From Shewanella canadensis (GTDB taxonomy: Bacteria; Pseudomonadota; Gammaproteobacteria; Enterobacterales; Shewanellaceae), in the NCBI RefSeq assembly GCF_003966225.1, contig NZ_RXNU01000008.1:124001-188000 (forward strand): a stretch of 64,000 nucleotides of DNA, given 5' to 3'. A program made the translations under genes and the position numbers. This document shows positions 1-9,291 of this stretch, one piece after another; the stretch's first letter is position 1; each line of letters begins with the position of its first letter. Below the pieces are notes generated by a model. The model saw only the letters and a list, made by a program, of their open reading frames with translations, did not search any database and had not been told where the DNA came from.

Positions 1-498
1 TGTAGAGTGCTGCCTTACACTGCGTGGGCTCTGCTCTGAGAAGTCCATATAATCAAAGTTATGACAGTTACGACACTCTAAAGAGTCGTTCTTTTTCAGT
101 CTTGCCCACTCCCTTTCGGCTAAATGAGCGCGTCGCTCCTTGAACTTCTCTGGTGTGTTAATGGTTTGAGTAACAAAATATGCAAACAGCTCTTTAGAAG
201 CCTGAACCTTACGCACGATTTTATCCGTCCAAGCATGAGGTACGTGGCAATCTGAACAGATAGCACGAACACCAGAGCGGTTTGCGTAGTGAATAGTTTC
301 TTGAATTTCTGCCACAATTGGCGCGTGACATCCAGAACAAAACTCTTCAGTGTTTGTCGCTTCCATACCTGTGTTAAATGCACCCCAGAAAATGAGTCCA
401 CCTGCAAAGCCCATAAATAGAACGATACCTACGGCGGCTTTACTGGGCCGCCTCAATATGGTCCAGAAGCCTTTTAAGGCGTTAATAATCCATTTCAT
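1..498 (-). CDS. napC: NapC, membrane tetrahaem c-type cytochrome (C-terminus cut by window edge)
   Basis: NapC/NirT-family quinol dehydrogenase that passes electrons from menaquinol or ubiquinol to the NapAB nitrate reductase in the periplasm. The 166 visible residues read from an ATG at 498 (MKWIINALKGFW) without a stop to position 1. One N-terminal membrane anchor (about residues 20-40) is followed by haem motifs CSGCH, CSDCH and CRNCH; the family has a fourth site, expected beyond the edge. The start lies about 20 bases after the napB stop, so it is the last gene seen of napEDABC. No napG or napH is visible, which makes this the NapC-dependent (alpha) type of operon. Confidence 0.93.
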   Translation of the reverse strand, partial: MKWIINALKGFWTILRRPSKAAVGIVLFMGFAGGLIFWGAFNTGMEATNTEEFCSGCHAPIVAEIQETIHYANRSGVRAICSDCHVPHAWTDKIVRKVQASKELFAYFVTQTINTPEKFKERRAHLAEREWARLKKNDSLECRNCHNFDYMDFSEQSPRSVRQHST

Positions 499-518
499 AT
501 TATTACCTGCCTATTTTG

Positions 519-971
519 TTATTGCAGTGATTTAACACGTTCGAAGGAGTTACCCACTAACGGTTTAGCATCTGCTTGTGTCACGTGGCACTGCAGGCAA
601 AAGTATCGTCTAGGAGAAACATCAGCCAACACTTCATCGTTTCGATTAGTAAAGTGAGTCACACTGATTTTAGTGGCCCCCATCTGCTTGGCATTTTTCC
701 AGCCATGGCATGATAAACACTTATTAGCATTAAGAGAGACTTCATAGCTTCTGATGTGATGCGGGATCAGTGGTGGCTGAAAGACATAACTGCTTTCAAT
801 ATCCACCTGATCTCGCGGTACTTTCTTCATAGGATCTGCCACTCTTGTGGCTTCTAACTCAGCAGTGCCACGTAAAGACTCAACACCACCGATGCCCCGT
901 TCCTCACTGACAGCAAAACCACTGATCAGAGTTAAGGTAATGCTCAACGTCAATAAAATTGATTTTTTCAT
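519..971 (-). CDS. napB: NapB, dihaem cytochrome c subunit of periplasmic nitrate reductase
   Basis: Small electron-transfer subunit that carries electrons from NapC to NapA. The 150-residue product begins with a Sec signal peptide (MKKSILLTLSITLTLISGFA, cleavage near residue 21) and carries two haem-binding motifs, CLSCH and CLQCH, in its second half, with histidines between them that could serve as distal ligands. Length and motif spacing fit NapB. It lies 12 bases after napA and just before napC in one minus-strand operon. Confidence 0.95.
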   Translation of the reverse strand: MKKSILLTLSITLTLISGFAVSEERGIGGVESLRGTAELEATRVADPMKKVPRDQVDIESSYVFQPPLIPHHIRSYEVSLNANKCLSCHGWKNAKQMGATKISVTHFTNRNDEVLADVSPRRYFCLQCHVTQADAKPLVGNSFERVKSLQ

Positions 972-983
972 CGTAACCCTGCC

Positions 984-3473
984 TTATGCTATTTTAGTAA
1001 TTTTAACAGGACACTTTTTATAGTCTGTCTGTTTCGATAACGGATCGGTTGCATCTAAAATAAGTTTATTAATTAAGATACGTGCATCGAAGAATGGGAC
1101 AAATACCAAACCTTTTGGTGGACGGTTACGGCCTCGAGTCTCGACACGCACACGAATATCACCACGTTTGTTACTCATTAACACTTCATCACCACGACGT
1201 ACACCATGAGACTTAGCATCATCTGGATGCATGTAACAAAGTCCGTCAGGGACAGCCTTATAAAGCTCAGGTACACGACGTGTCATGGTTCCCGTATGCC
1301 AATGCTCAAGTACACGACCAGTACATAACCACAGGTTAAACTCTTCATCTGGGGACTCTGGTGGCGCCTCGTATGGTGCCGAGATTATCCATGCTTTGCC
1401 ATCTGGCTTGCCATAGAATTCAAATCCTTTACCTTTGCCAACATAGGGGTCTGAACCCTCTTTAAAGCGCCATTTTGTCTCTTTACCATCGACTACAGGC
1501 CAGCGTAAACCGCGCTCTTGATGGTAGCGGTCGTATGGGGCTAAATCATGACCATGTCCACGTCCAAAGCTTGCATACTCTTCAAATAGACCTTTTTGTA
1601 CATAGTAACCTTGGTCTTTTGCATCATCATTGAGCTCTTGCGCTTCAGACAATGGGAACTGGTTAACTTGGCCGTTTTCAAATAGCACTTCACACATATT
1701 CTTACCACGTACTTCTGGCATCTTGGCGATCAGCTCTTCACTCCACACCTCTTCAATTTTGAAGCGTTTTGCAAATTCCATAATCTGCCATAGATCTGAT
1801 TTAGCGTCACCAGGCGCTTTAACCTGCTGATACCAAACCTGAGTACGGCGCTCAGCATTACCATAGGCACCCTCTTTTTCTACCCACATAGCAGTCGGTA
1901 AGATAAGGTCAGCAGCTTGCGCTGTTACTGTAGGGTATGGGTCTGAACAGACAATAAAGTTGTCAGGATTTCTAAAGCCTGGTAAGCGCTCTTGATTGAT
2001 GTTTGGACCTGCCTGCATGTTGTTATTACACATGGTCCAATAAGCATTAAGCACACCATCGTTCAGCTTACGGTCTTGCAAAACTGCATGGAATCCAGGC
2101 TTTGGTGGAATCGTGCCTTCAGGGATCTTCCATAGCTTCTCAGCAAGCTTTCGATGCTTAGGGTTGGCAACGACCATGTCTGCAGGTAAACGATGCGAGA
2201 AAGTACCCACTTCACGCGCTGTACCACACGCTGACGGTTGGCCAGTTAATGAGAATGGTCCATTACCAGGAGTTGATATTTTACCCACTAAAAGATGAAT
2301 GTTATAAACTAACGAGTTCATCCATACACCACGGGTATGTTGGTTCATTCCCATAGTCCAAAGTGACATCACCTTAATCTTTGGATCGGCAAACTGCTTA
2401 GCGAGTGTGAGCAGTTTATCTTCACCTAGACCTGTCATTTCAGCGGTTTTTTCAAGCGTATATGGCGCTACTGATTTTTTGTATTGCTCAAAATCAATTG
2501 AATGTATTTTACCTACATTGGGGTTAGCTGCCTTTTGTTGCAGGGGATGCTCATCCCTTAAACCATAACCAATATCTGTAGTGGCTTGCTTGAAATGGGT
2601 ATGCTTAGTGACAAAATCCCAGTTTACTGCATCGTTTTCAATGATGTAGTTAGCAATAAAGTTGGCTATTGCAAGATCGGTTTGTGGCTTAAAGATATAG
2701 CCTTTATCAGCAAGTTCAAATGAACGGTGATAATAGGTTGATAATACGTTCACTTTCACATGGGGATGACTTAAGCGACGATCGGTGATGCGACTCCATA
2801 AAATGGGGTGCATCTCTGCCATATTAGAGCCCCATAACACGAAGGCATCGGCTTCTTCGAAGTCATCATAACAGCCCATAGGCTCATCAATACCAAAGCT
2901 ACGCATAAAGCCGCCAACAGCAGAGGCCATACAGTGACGCGCGTTAGGGTCGATGTTGTTAGAGCGAAAACCTGCTTTCATCATCTTAGATGCAGCATAG
3001 CCTTCCATTACCGTCCACTGACCAGAGCCAAACATACCCACACTGGTAGGCCCTTTCTCTTTTAACGCGGCTTTCCACTTGTCAGCCATGATATCAAAGG
3101 CTTGATCCCAGCTTACTGGAGCAAAATCACCGTTCTTATCAAATTTACCATTAGTTTGACGTAACAGCGGCTGAGTTAACCGGTCTGAGCCATACATAAT
3201 TTTAGAAAGGAAATAGCCTTTGATACAGTTAAGCCCTTTGTTTACAGGCGCTTCTGGGTCGCCTTGAGTCGCAACAACTTTACCCTCTTGAGTCCCAACA
3301 AGTACCGAGCAACCTGTACCACAGAAACGACAAGGCGCTTTATCCCAATGAATTTTTGACTGTTCACTCGATGCAATTAAATTCGTCGCAGTGGCTGGAA
3401 GAGTGATCCCTGCAAGCGCTGCAGCTGAAGCTGCAGCATTTGCTTTGATAAACTCACGTCTAGACATTTTCAT
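984..3473 (-). CDS. napA: NapA, catalytic subunit of periplasmic nitrate reductase
   Basis: Reduces nitrate to nitrite in the periplasm with a Mo-bis-MGD cofactor and one [4Fe-4S] cluster. The 829-residue protein has a Tat signal (MKMSRREFIKANAAA) ending near residue 30, as expected for a cofactor-loaded protein. Cluster cysteines are C48, C51, C55 and C83, followed by the usual Lys (IKGY). C181 in the NARHC motif is the expected molybdenum ligand. Length equals typical gammaproteobacterial NapA. Its ATG overlaps the napD TGA by four bases, so the two are translationally coupled. Confidence 0.97.
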   Translation of the reverse strand: MKMSRREFIKANAAASAAALAGITLPATATNLIASSEQSKIHWDKAPCRFCGTGCSVLVGTQEGKVVATQGDPEAPVNKGLNCIKGYFLSKIMYGSDRLTQPLLRQTNGKFDKNGDFAPVSWDQAFDIMADKWKAALKEKGPTSVGMFGSGQWTVMEGYAASKMMKAGFRSNNIDPNARHCMASAVGGFMRSFGIDEPMGCYDDFEEADAFVLWGSNMAEMHPILWSRITDRRLSHPHVKVNVLSTYYHRSFELADKGYIFKPQTDLAIANFIANYIIENDAVNWDFVTKHTHFKQATTDIGYGLRDEHPLQQKAANPNVGKIHSIDFEQYKKSVAPYTLEKTAEMTGLGEDKLLTLAKQFADPKIKVMSLWTMGMNQHTRGVWMNSLVYNIHLLVGKISTPGNGPFSLTGQPSACGTAREVGTFSHRLPADMVVANPKHRKLAEKLWKIPEGTIPPKPGFHAVLQDRKLNDGVLNAYWTMCNNNMQAGPNINQERLPGFRNPDNFIVCSDPYPTVTAQAADLILPTAMWVEKEGAYGNAERRTQVWYQQVKAPGDAKSDLWQIMEFAKRFKIEEVWSEELIAKMPEVRGKNMCEVLFENGQVNQFPLSEAQELNDDAKDQGYYVQKGLFEEYASFGRGHGHDLAPYDRYHQERGLRWPVVDGKETKWRFKEGSDPYVGKGKGFEFYGKPDGKAWIISAPYEAPPESPDEEFNLWLCTGRVLEHWHTGTMTRRVPELYKAVPDGLCYMHPDDAKSHGVRRGDEVLMSNKRGDIRVRVETRGRNRPPKGLVFVPFFDARILINKLILDATDPLSKQTDYKKCPVKITKIA

Positions 3474-3775
3474 ACTTGTTCCTCGCTAACATTATATTTG
3501 TTATCAGGGGTTTGATTGCTGGTATCTGGTTCGATATCAATTTGGTGATAAACCATTGTTGCACCAAGCACACCTGGCATATTATTTATTTTTTCAATCA
3601 CGTCAGTAATAAAGCCTTGTGTTTGGGTCTCTAAGACAACAACAATTTTTCCGACTTCATTGACGCCGTAAATTTCGGCCTCTTCAAACTCTTCTATGAG
3701 CTTTTTCGTTGTATTTAAGTGCTCAGGGCTAACCTGGACTAATAGGCTTGAGATATGCGCCTCAGCTAACGACAT
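3470..3775 (-). CDS. napD: NapD, Tat-signal chaperone for NapA
   Basis: Cytoplasmic chaperone of about 100 residues with the NapD ferredoxin-like fold. It binds the twin-arginine signal of NapA and holds back export until the cofactor is inserted. The 101-residue product begins MSLAEAHISSLLVQVSPEHL and contains the family segment ending in NNMPGVLGATMVYHQ. It sits between napE and napA, 11 bases after the napE stop and overlapping the napA start by four bases. Confidence 0.93.
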   Translation of the reverse strand: MSLAEAHISSLLVQVSPEHLNTTKKLIEEFEEAEIYGVNEVGKIVVVLETQTQGFITDVIEKINNMPGVLGATMVYHQIDIEPDTSNQTPDNKYNVSEEQV

Positions 3776-3786
3776 GTGGGCGTTCC

Positions 3787-3939
3787 TTATCTATCTGGGG
3801 AAAAATACTGAAATGGCGCAGCTTGGGCAACTAGAGATGAAAATCCCAAAAGTACCGATACAAGAGGAGCGAGAAAAACGGTCAGAAAACTAAAGATTTT
3901 TAGCTTTAAACTTTTCTCTTCTTCGGCAGTGGAACTCAT
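3787..3939 (-). CDS. napE: NapE-like single-pass membrane protein, 50 residues
   Basis: A 50-codon gene starting at an ATG (3937-3939) that follows a strong GGAGG ribosome site at about 8 bases. The product is MSSTAEEEKSLKLKIFSFLT, then one hydrophobic helix through residues 16-39, then a short polar tail. The charged head with a Lys-rich stretch before a helix containing FLAPLVSVLL resembles NapE, whose role is unknown. Position as first gene of the nap operon fits napEDABC. The tail after the helix (AAPFQYFSPDR) differs from the usual Gly/Tyr/Trp-containing NapE end, so the name rests partly on context. Confidence 0.68.
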   Translation of the reverse strand: MSSTAEEEKSLKLKIFSFLTVFLAPLVSVLLGFSSLVAQAAPFQYFSPDR

Positions 3940-4106
3940 AAGTCCTCCAACGTGGGGCGTTAACCCTGCACATGGTGAGCCATCAATTTAGGCTCAAATT
4001 TGATGGTTAATATGTAAATTTTCAACCAAGCGATTAACTTAACGAAAATAGTACTCGTAATGAGATAGCAAGCTGTATACCTCTAACTTGGTAAAGCCCA
4101 CACAGC

Positions 4107-4150
4107 TTGATACGCATCACGATTCTCGTACAAAACTTGATATAGATCAA
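4107..4150 (-). promoter_or_regulatory. Perfect FNR/EtrA box with a candidate -10 upstream of napE
   Basis: TTGATATAGATCAA at 4137-4150 matches the FNR consensus TTGAT-N4-ATCAA at every fixed position. On the minus strand a -10-like TATCAA (4112-4107) lies where a class II FNR promoter would place it (box centre about 42-43 bases before the predicted start). This predicts oxygen-repressed, FNR-activated expression of napEDABC with a leader of about 160 bases. Confidence 0.8.
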
Positions 4151-4223
4151 TAAAAGTATCAACCTATTTCAGCTTAAAAATCAAACGTTCAAATAATTAC
4201 CATGATCTAGGACAGGTTTTGAC

Positions 4224-4237
4224 GTGATCTATATCAC
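4224..4237 (-). promoter_or_regulatory. Second FNR/CRP-like palindrome upstream of nap
   Basis: GTGATCTATATCAC is a perfect 14-base palindrome that mixes CRP (GTGA/TCAC) and FNR (GAT/ATC) features. Its centre is 87 bases upstream of the perfect FNR box, about eight helical turns. Which protein binds cannot be told from sequence. Confidence 0.5.
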
Positions 4238-4446
4238 AATGGCTCCCTACCAGCTAGTTAACAAAATGTAAATCTATCGCTAAATAGATAGATGGCTCGC
4301 AGAAAGAGCGTATAAAAATCAAGCACTCAGAACTTAAGCTGAGTCTTGCTACGGCTAAAACCATAGAGAAATGATCAGAATAAGGATTATGGACAATAAG
4401 CAGAGACGAAGTCGCCTGGGAGAAACTAGAATTGCCTTGGGGAAAC

Positions 4447-4479
4447 AAAAAAGCGCAGAGGGGTTTTCTGCGCTTTTAT
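4447..4479 (-). terminator. Terminator downstream of hrpA
   Basis: Hairpin with stem GCGCAG (4453-4458) / CTGCGC (4468-4473), extended by A/T pairs; on the minus strand it is followed by a run of six T. It lies about 55 bases after the hrpA stop. Confidence 0.8.
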
Positions 4480-4532
4480 TAAATAAGATAGCCGCTTGCC
4501 AGAAGCGTTTATTACCTCTTAGATGAGGAGAG

Positions 4533-7500
4533 TTATGCCTCTTTAATGCGGTTCAAAATCCGCTTTTCAGAGATAGGATAAGCCGTACCTAACACCTGTG
4601 CAAAACAGGAAACCCGGTACTCCTCAATCATCCAACGCGCGTCGAGCAGGGACTCAGGTGTCGCTACCGATCTCGGGACCTTAGCGAGTTGTGCCTCAAG
4701 CTCCTTTTGAACATTATTGATACTGTGCATATGGAGTCGGTCTCGATTCGGGTCAACCGGAAGCTTATCTAATCGCTTATCGATGGCCTTGAGGTAGCGC
4801 ACCATATCCGGCAGGCGCTGCCAGCCACATCGCTCAACGAACCCCTTAAATACCAACTGATCCAGTTGCGTTTGAATGTCACTCATCGCAAAGGCGATAT
4901 CCAGGCTGATCTTGCCCTTCAAACGCTTCTTAATCTTTTGATAAAGTGTCAGTATCTCTTCGACTCTTAACGCAAGTTTTGCAGCTGTTGGGTTGAGTTC
5001 CTGTCTTACCCAGTCTTTCGCCTGCTCAAAACTGGTTTGTGAACGAACATCGACACCTTTTTCATCAAGTAGCTGTTGTACTGCGGCCGCTAAAATATCG
5101 TCGATTAACACCTGTACCTGGCCAAATGGATTGAAATACATCGCCAACTTCGCCTTGTTCGGCAATGTTTTTTGCAGATGTTTAACCGGTGAAGGAATGT
5201 TGATCAACAAGAGGCGTTGCAGACCCGAGCGATGCGCTCTAATCGCTTCATTCTCATCATCGAACAATTTGATCGACACACTTTCTCTGTCATCGACCAG
5301 AGCAGGGAAAGCTTTGACCTCAAAGTTTCCCTTCTTCTGCTGAAATTGACTCGGCAGCTCGCCAAAAGACCACTCAGTGAGATCAGATTTTTCGATCCCC
5401 GAATCCGCAACCTGGCGAATAGCATGAGAGACTTCGCCCTGTAAACTGGCTTTTAGCTGCTCAATGTCACGAGACTGAGAAACCAATTTCCCTTTATCAT
5501 CTTCTACTTTGAAATTAAACAGCAGATGTTTACTCAATTGGCTAACATCGAAGTCTTCGGCACTAACACGTACACCACTCATGCGGAGTAACTGCTTACA
5601 CATGGTATCGATTAAGCTCATCTCGAAGGGTTTCATCGCCTGCATACAGGCTTTGGCATAGTCCGGTGCGGGAACGAAATTACGCCGAATCGCTTTAGGT
5701 AAAGATCTAATCAGTGCAATGCACTTCTCTTCTCTAAGCCCCGGGACCTGCCAATCAAAGTCCACATCTTGGATCTGGTTAAGCAGGGCCACCGGCACAT
5801 GAATTGCGACGCCATCATCTTCAGCCGAAGGTTCAAAATGATAGTTCACAGATAACTTAAGGTTTCCCTGATGCCAAAAGTCCGGGAAATCTAACGCAGA
5901 GATATGACTATCGCCACGCTGCATCAACTGCTCACGTTCAAAATCTAATAGATCGGAATTCTTCTTACGTTCGACTTTCCACCAGCTGAAAAATTTTGGC
6001 GCATTGTATATCCCGGCGGGAATACGGGGCTCATAGAAGTCTACCAAAACCTGTTCGTCGACCAGGATGTCACGACGACGTGACTTATGCTCTAAGGTTT
6101 CAACTTCTTTGAGTAAGTTTCGGTTCTTAATGAAGAAAGATTCGTTGGTTCTGAGCTCGCCATCGGCTAAGGCGCTACGAATAAAGATCTCACGAGCTTC
6201 AATGGCGTTAACCGGACCATATTGGGTCTTACGGCGATTAACGATCATAAGGCCATACAAGACTTGATTTTCAAGGGCGACAACACTGCCCTGCTTAGCT
6301 TCAAAATGAGGCTCAAGGTAATTTTTCTTAACCAGATGTCCGGCTAACGGCTCAATCCATTCAGGTTCAATTTTGGCGCAACAACGGGCAAAGAGACGCG
6401 AAGTTTCGGTGAGTTCGGCTGCCATGATCCATTTCGGTCCCTTCTTCGCCAGAGGCGAACCGGGAAACACAAAGAATTTACGATTACGCGCACCTAAGTA
6501 TTCATTGTCTTTATCTTTAAAGCCCACATGGCTGAGCAAGCCTGTCAGCAAGGACTTATGCAGCAGTTCATAATCGGCAGGCTCGGTATTGAGACGCCAC
6601 TTGAGATCGTGCACGGCCTGTCTAAGCTGAGCATAGAGGTCTTGCCACTCACGCACTCGCAGGTAGGCGAGAAACTCTTTCTTACACTGCTTCCTGAATT
6701 GGCTGGAGGAGTATTGTTTCTGCTGAACCTTGAGGTGATCCCACAGGTTAACAAACGAGACAAAATCTGAATTCTTGTCACTGTGTTTCTTGTGGACTTC
6801 ATCGGCCGCCTGTTTCTTATCCATCGGACGTTCGCGAGGATCTTGAATCGACAGTGCCGAAGTGATCACCAAGGCCTCATGCAGACAACCATTTTGATTG
6901 GCCTGAATCACCATCCGCGCTAAACGTGGATCCACCGGAATATGGGCCAACTGTTTGCCCAGAGGTGTTAATCCTAAACGTCCCTTGCTGTTGGAAACGG
7001 CTTCAAGCTCTTCGAGCAGTAGGAAACCATCGCGGATATATCGCTGATCCGGTGGCTGAATAAACGGAAAAGCTTCGATGTCACCCAGACCAATCGATAG
7101 CATTTTCAGGATAACGGATGCCAGGTTAGTACGCAGGATCTCAGGATCGGTGAATTCGGGGCGACTGGTAAAGTCGTCTTCGGCGTAAAGACGAATACAG
7201 ATCCCCGGTGCCACACGGCCACAACGCCCCTGTCTCTGATTAGCACTGGCTTGTGAGATGGGTTCAATCGGCAGGCGCTGAACCTTAGTGCGATAACTGT
7301 AACGACTGATACGAGCCGTTCCGGGATCGATAACGTATCTAATGCCAGGTACCGTTAACGATGTTTCCGCCACGTTGGTGGCCAATACGATACGGCGACC
7401 AACATGACTCTTAAAGACTTTTGATTGCTCGCCGTAGGAGAGACGGGCATACAGGGGCAAGATCTCGGTATCGCGATATTGACGACGATTAAGCTGATCG

Positions 7501-8408
7501 GCGACATCGCGAATTTCACGCTCGCCGTTCATAAAGATAAGAATATCACCCGGACCTTCTGCTGTAAGTTCATCGACAGCCTCAAATATCCCTTCGGTAA
7601 GATCCAGATCTTCAATGCTATCACGCACCAGCGGCCTGAAACGCGTCTCGACCGGATAGGTTCGCCCCGACACCTCGATGACTGGAGCATCATCGAAGTG
7701 CTTCGAAAACTTGTCGAGATCGATCGTCGCCGAGGTGATGATCACCTTAAGATCCGGTCGTTTCTTCAGGACCTCTTTCAGGTAGCCTAAGATGAAGTCG
7801 ATGTTGAGGCTACGCTCATGGGCTTCATCTATGATGATGGTGTCGTACTGGTCTAAGAACTTATCGTTGGTGAGCTCTGCCAGCAAGATGCCATCAGTCA
7901 TCAACTTGATATAGGAGTCGCTATTGATAGCATCGGCAAATCGAACTTTAAAACCAACGACCTCGCCCAGCGGGCTCTTTAGCTCATCGGCGACTCGACT
8001 GGCGACACTTCGGGCAGCCAATCGTCTTGGTTGAGTATGACCAATCAAGCCACGGCAACCTAAACCCAACTCGAGACAAATTTTTGGTAATTGAGTCGTT
8101 TTCCCCGATCCCGTTTCACCGGCAATAATAACGACCTGGTGACCCGCAATCGCCCTGGCAATCTCTTCACGTTTTTGTGAGATGGGCAGACTTTCCGGAT
8201 AGCTTATGTCCGGACGCCCTTGACGCCTCCGCTCTACCTTCTCAAAAGCTTCAACCGCTTGCGCTTCAAGCTTCTCGAGTGTGAGACGTTTCTTATCTGA
8301 ATCGGCCTCTTTATTGAGCCTGTAAAGGCGTCGTCTTATTCGAGAAGCATCTGATTGATAACACTGTTTAAGATAAGTATTCGATAGAGGGTGTTGTTGC
8401 GAACTCAA
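4533..8408 (-). CDS. hrpA: ATP-dependent DEAH-box RNA helicase HrpA
   Basis: Large cytoplasmic RNA helicase implicated in mRNA processing and rescue of stalled ribosomes. The 1291-residue protein has Walker A GETGSGKTT at 97-105, the DEAH box at 194-197, a SAT motif near 225 and motif VI QRQGRCGR near 390, followed by the helicase-associated (HA2) and OB-type domains and a long C-terminal region typical of HrpA. Length closely matches E. coli HrpA (about 1300), whereas HrpB is much shorter. It appears to be a single-gene unit with its own terminator. Confidence 0.95.
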   Translation of the reverse strand: MSSQQHPLSNTYLKQCYQSDASRIRRRLYRLNKEADSDKKRLTLEKLEAQAVEAFEKVERRRQGRPDISYPESLPISQKREEIARAIAGHQVVIIAGETGSGKTTQLPKICLELGLGCRGLIGHTQPRRLAARSVASRVADELKSPLGEVVGFKVRFADAINSDSYIKLMTDGILLAELTNDKFLDQYDTIIIDEAHERSLNIDFILGYLKEVLKKRPDLKVIITSATIDLDKFSKHFDDAPVIEVSGRTYPVETRFRPLVRDSIEDLDLTEGIFEAVDELTAEGPGDILIFMNGEREIRDVADQLNRRQYRDTEILPLYARLSYGEQSKVFKSHVGRRIVLATNVAETSLTVPGIRYVIDPGTARISRYSYRTKVQRLPIEPISQASANQRQGRCGRVAPGICIRLYAEDDFTSRPEFTDPEILRTNLASVILKMLSIGLGDIEAFPFIQPPDQRYIRDGFLLLEELEAVSNSKGRLGLTPLGKQLAHIPVDPRLARMVIQANQNGCLHEALVITSALSIQDPRERPMDKKQAADEVHKKHSDKNSDFVSFVNLWDHLKVQQKQYSSSQFRKQCKKEFLAYLRVREWQDLYAQLRQAVHDLKWRLNTEPADYELLHKSLLTGLLSHVGFKDKDNEYLGARNRKFFVFPGSPLAKKGPKWIMAAELTETSRLFARCCAKIEPEWIEPLAGHLVKKNYLEPHFEAKQGSVVALENQVLYGLMIVNRRKTQYGPVNAIEAREIFIRSALADGELRTNESFFIKNRNLLKEVETLEHKSRRRDILVDEQVLVDFYEPRIPAGIYNAPKFFSWWKVERKKNSDLLDFEREQLMQRGDSHISALDFPDFWHQGNLKLSVNYHFEPSAEDDGVAIHVPVALLNQIQDVDFDWQVPGLREEKCIALIRSLPKAIRRNFVPAPDYAKACMQAMKPFEMSLIDTMCKQLLRMSGVRVSAEDFDVSQLSKHLLFNFKVEDDKGKLVSQSRDIEQLKASLQGEVSHAIRQVADSGIEKSDLTEWSFGELPSQFQQKKGNFEVKAFPALVDDRESVSIKLFDDENEAIRAHRSGLQRLLLINIPSPVKHLQKTLPNKAKLAMYFNPFGQVQVLIDDILAAAVQQLLDEKGVDVRSQTSFEQAKDWVRQELNPTAAKLALRVEEILTLYQKIKKRLKGKISLDIAFAMSDIQTQLDQLVFKGFVERCGWQRLPDMVRYLKAIDKRLDKLPVDPNRDRLHMHSINNVQKELEAQLAKVPRSVATPESLLDARWMIEEYRVSCFAQVLGTAYPISEKRILNRIKEA

Positions 8409-8520
8409 GTCCAGATTCCATTACCAGGATCAAAAAAGGGATCCTAGCAAGGATATGAGGTTATTGGTATGGAAAATTTAGGTTAATTGGACAATGAATC
8501 AGCCCCTTCAGCTTGATGGA

Positions 8521-9291
8521 TCAATCGGGCTCAACTCCCTCCAGATTGTATTGGGCCAAAATATTTTGAATAACACCGCTTCTTTGTAACTTAATAAAAC
8601 CACTATTGAAGCGTTCTACCAGCGCCTTGTCAGTATGTTTAAGGCCAAAGCCGATATAGTAATACAGCTCCTCATTAGGCCCTGCATAACGAACATTTTT
8701 CAAATTATGCTGAGTGATAACCGTGTTTCCTACATCTCTATTGGAATAGATCATCTCTATGTTTCGACCTTCATTATCTAACATCTTGAAAACCTGTGTA
8801 TTGTCATGGATCTCTTGAATACTGATAGGTTCAAGTTTTGACTCAATCATTTTTTGTCGAATTTCATTTAAATGATCGAAGGTATTAGAAGATTCAAGTA
8901 CACCGATTTTTGCACCGGCAATGTCTGACAGAGACTGATAATCCAATGGGTTGGATGTATTAACGAAAAATCCATACTGAGTTTTTAAAAGTGGAGGGGA
9001 AAAAGATAGCCACTGCGCGCGTTTATTATTCCATCCGATCACCAGCATTGCTTGCACCTGACCCCGTCTGACTTTAAATTGCGATCGTTTCCAGGGTAAG
9101 AGTTCGATGGGGCAACTTATCTCTATCTCGCTGCATGTTTGACGCACAATATCGATAGCCGCTCCCGATAGCGTCCCGCCACTCTCATAACTAAAAGGGG
9201 GGAAGTCATGAGTGACAAACTTAAGTTCAGCCCCCTCTGCCGGCAATAGCAGATTCATCATCAGAAATAGAAGAACATGAAGTTTGTTCAT
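8521..9291 (-). CDS. Periplasmic solute-binding protein, family 3 (polar amino-acid type), orphan
   Basis: Probable secreted ligand-binding protein of the SBP_bac_3 family, about 256 residues. I chose the second of two adjacent ATG codons (9291): AAGGA lies five bases before it and it gives a clean Sec signal peptide (MNKLHVLLFLMMNLLLPAEG). A longer frame would begin with TTG at 9330. The mature part shows the family pattern LKFVTHDFPPFSYE near its start and AIDIVRQ. No ABC permease or ATPase lies nearby, so it may act as a stand-alone sensor or partner of a distant system. Many such orphans occur in Shewanella and Vibrio; the ligand is unknown. Confidence 0.8.
   Translation of the reverse strand: MNKLHVLLFLMMNLLLPAEGAELKFVTHDFPPFSYESGGTLSGAAIDIVRQTCSEIEISCPIELLPWKRSQFKVRRGQVQAMLVIGWNNKRAQWLSFSPPLLKTQYGFFVNTSNPLDYQSLSDIAGAKIGVLESSNTFDHLNEIRQKMIESKLEPISIQEIHDNTQVFKMLDNEGRNIEMIYSNRDVGNTVITQHNLKNVRYAGPNEELYYYIGFGLKHTDKALVERFNSGFIKLQRSGVIQNILAQYNLEGVEPD

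Larger units (their letters stand above)
3940..4532. other. Intergenic region: nap promoter and hrpA terminator
   Basis: No gene seen. The part next to napE holds two FNR/CRP-type palindromes and a candidate -10; the part next to hrpA holds a terminator hairpin. The open frame on the minus strand at 4254-4448 has no ribosome site and no recognisable product and is not called. Confidence 0.7.

Noticed and set aside
120..407. Minus-strand open frame of 95 codons
   Set aside because: It overlaps napC in another frame; the napC frame has three CxxCH haem motifs and is clearly the coding one.
4254..4448. Open frame on the minus strand in the nap-hrpA gap
   Set aside because: No ribosome site, no recognisable product, and it ends where the FNR/CRP-type sites begin.
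8430..8447. GGATC inverted repeat upstream of hrpA as a terminator
   Set aside because: Short stem with the A/T tract in the loop, not after the stem; no gene ends there on the plus strand.
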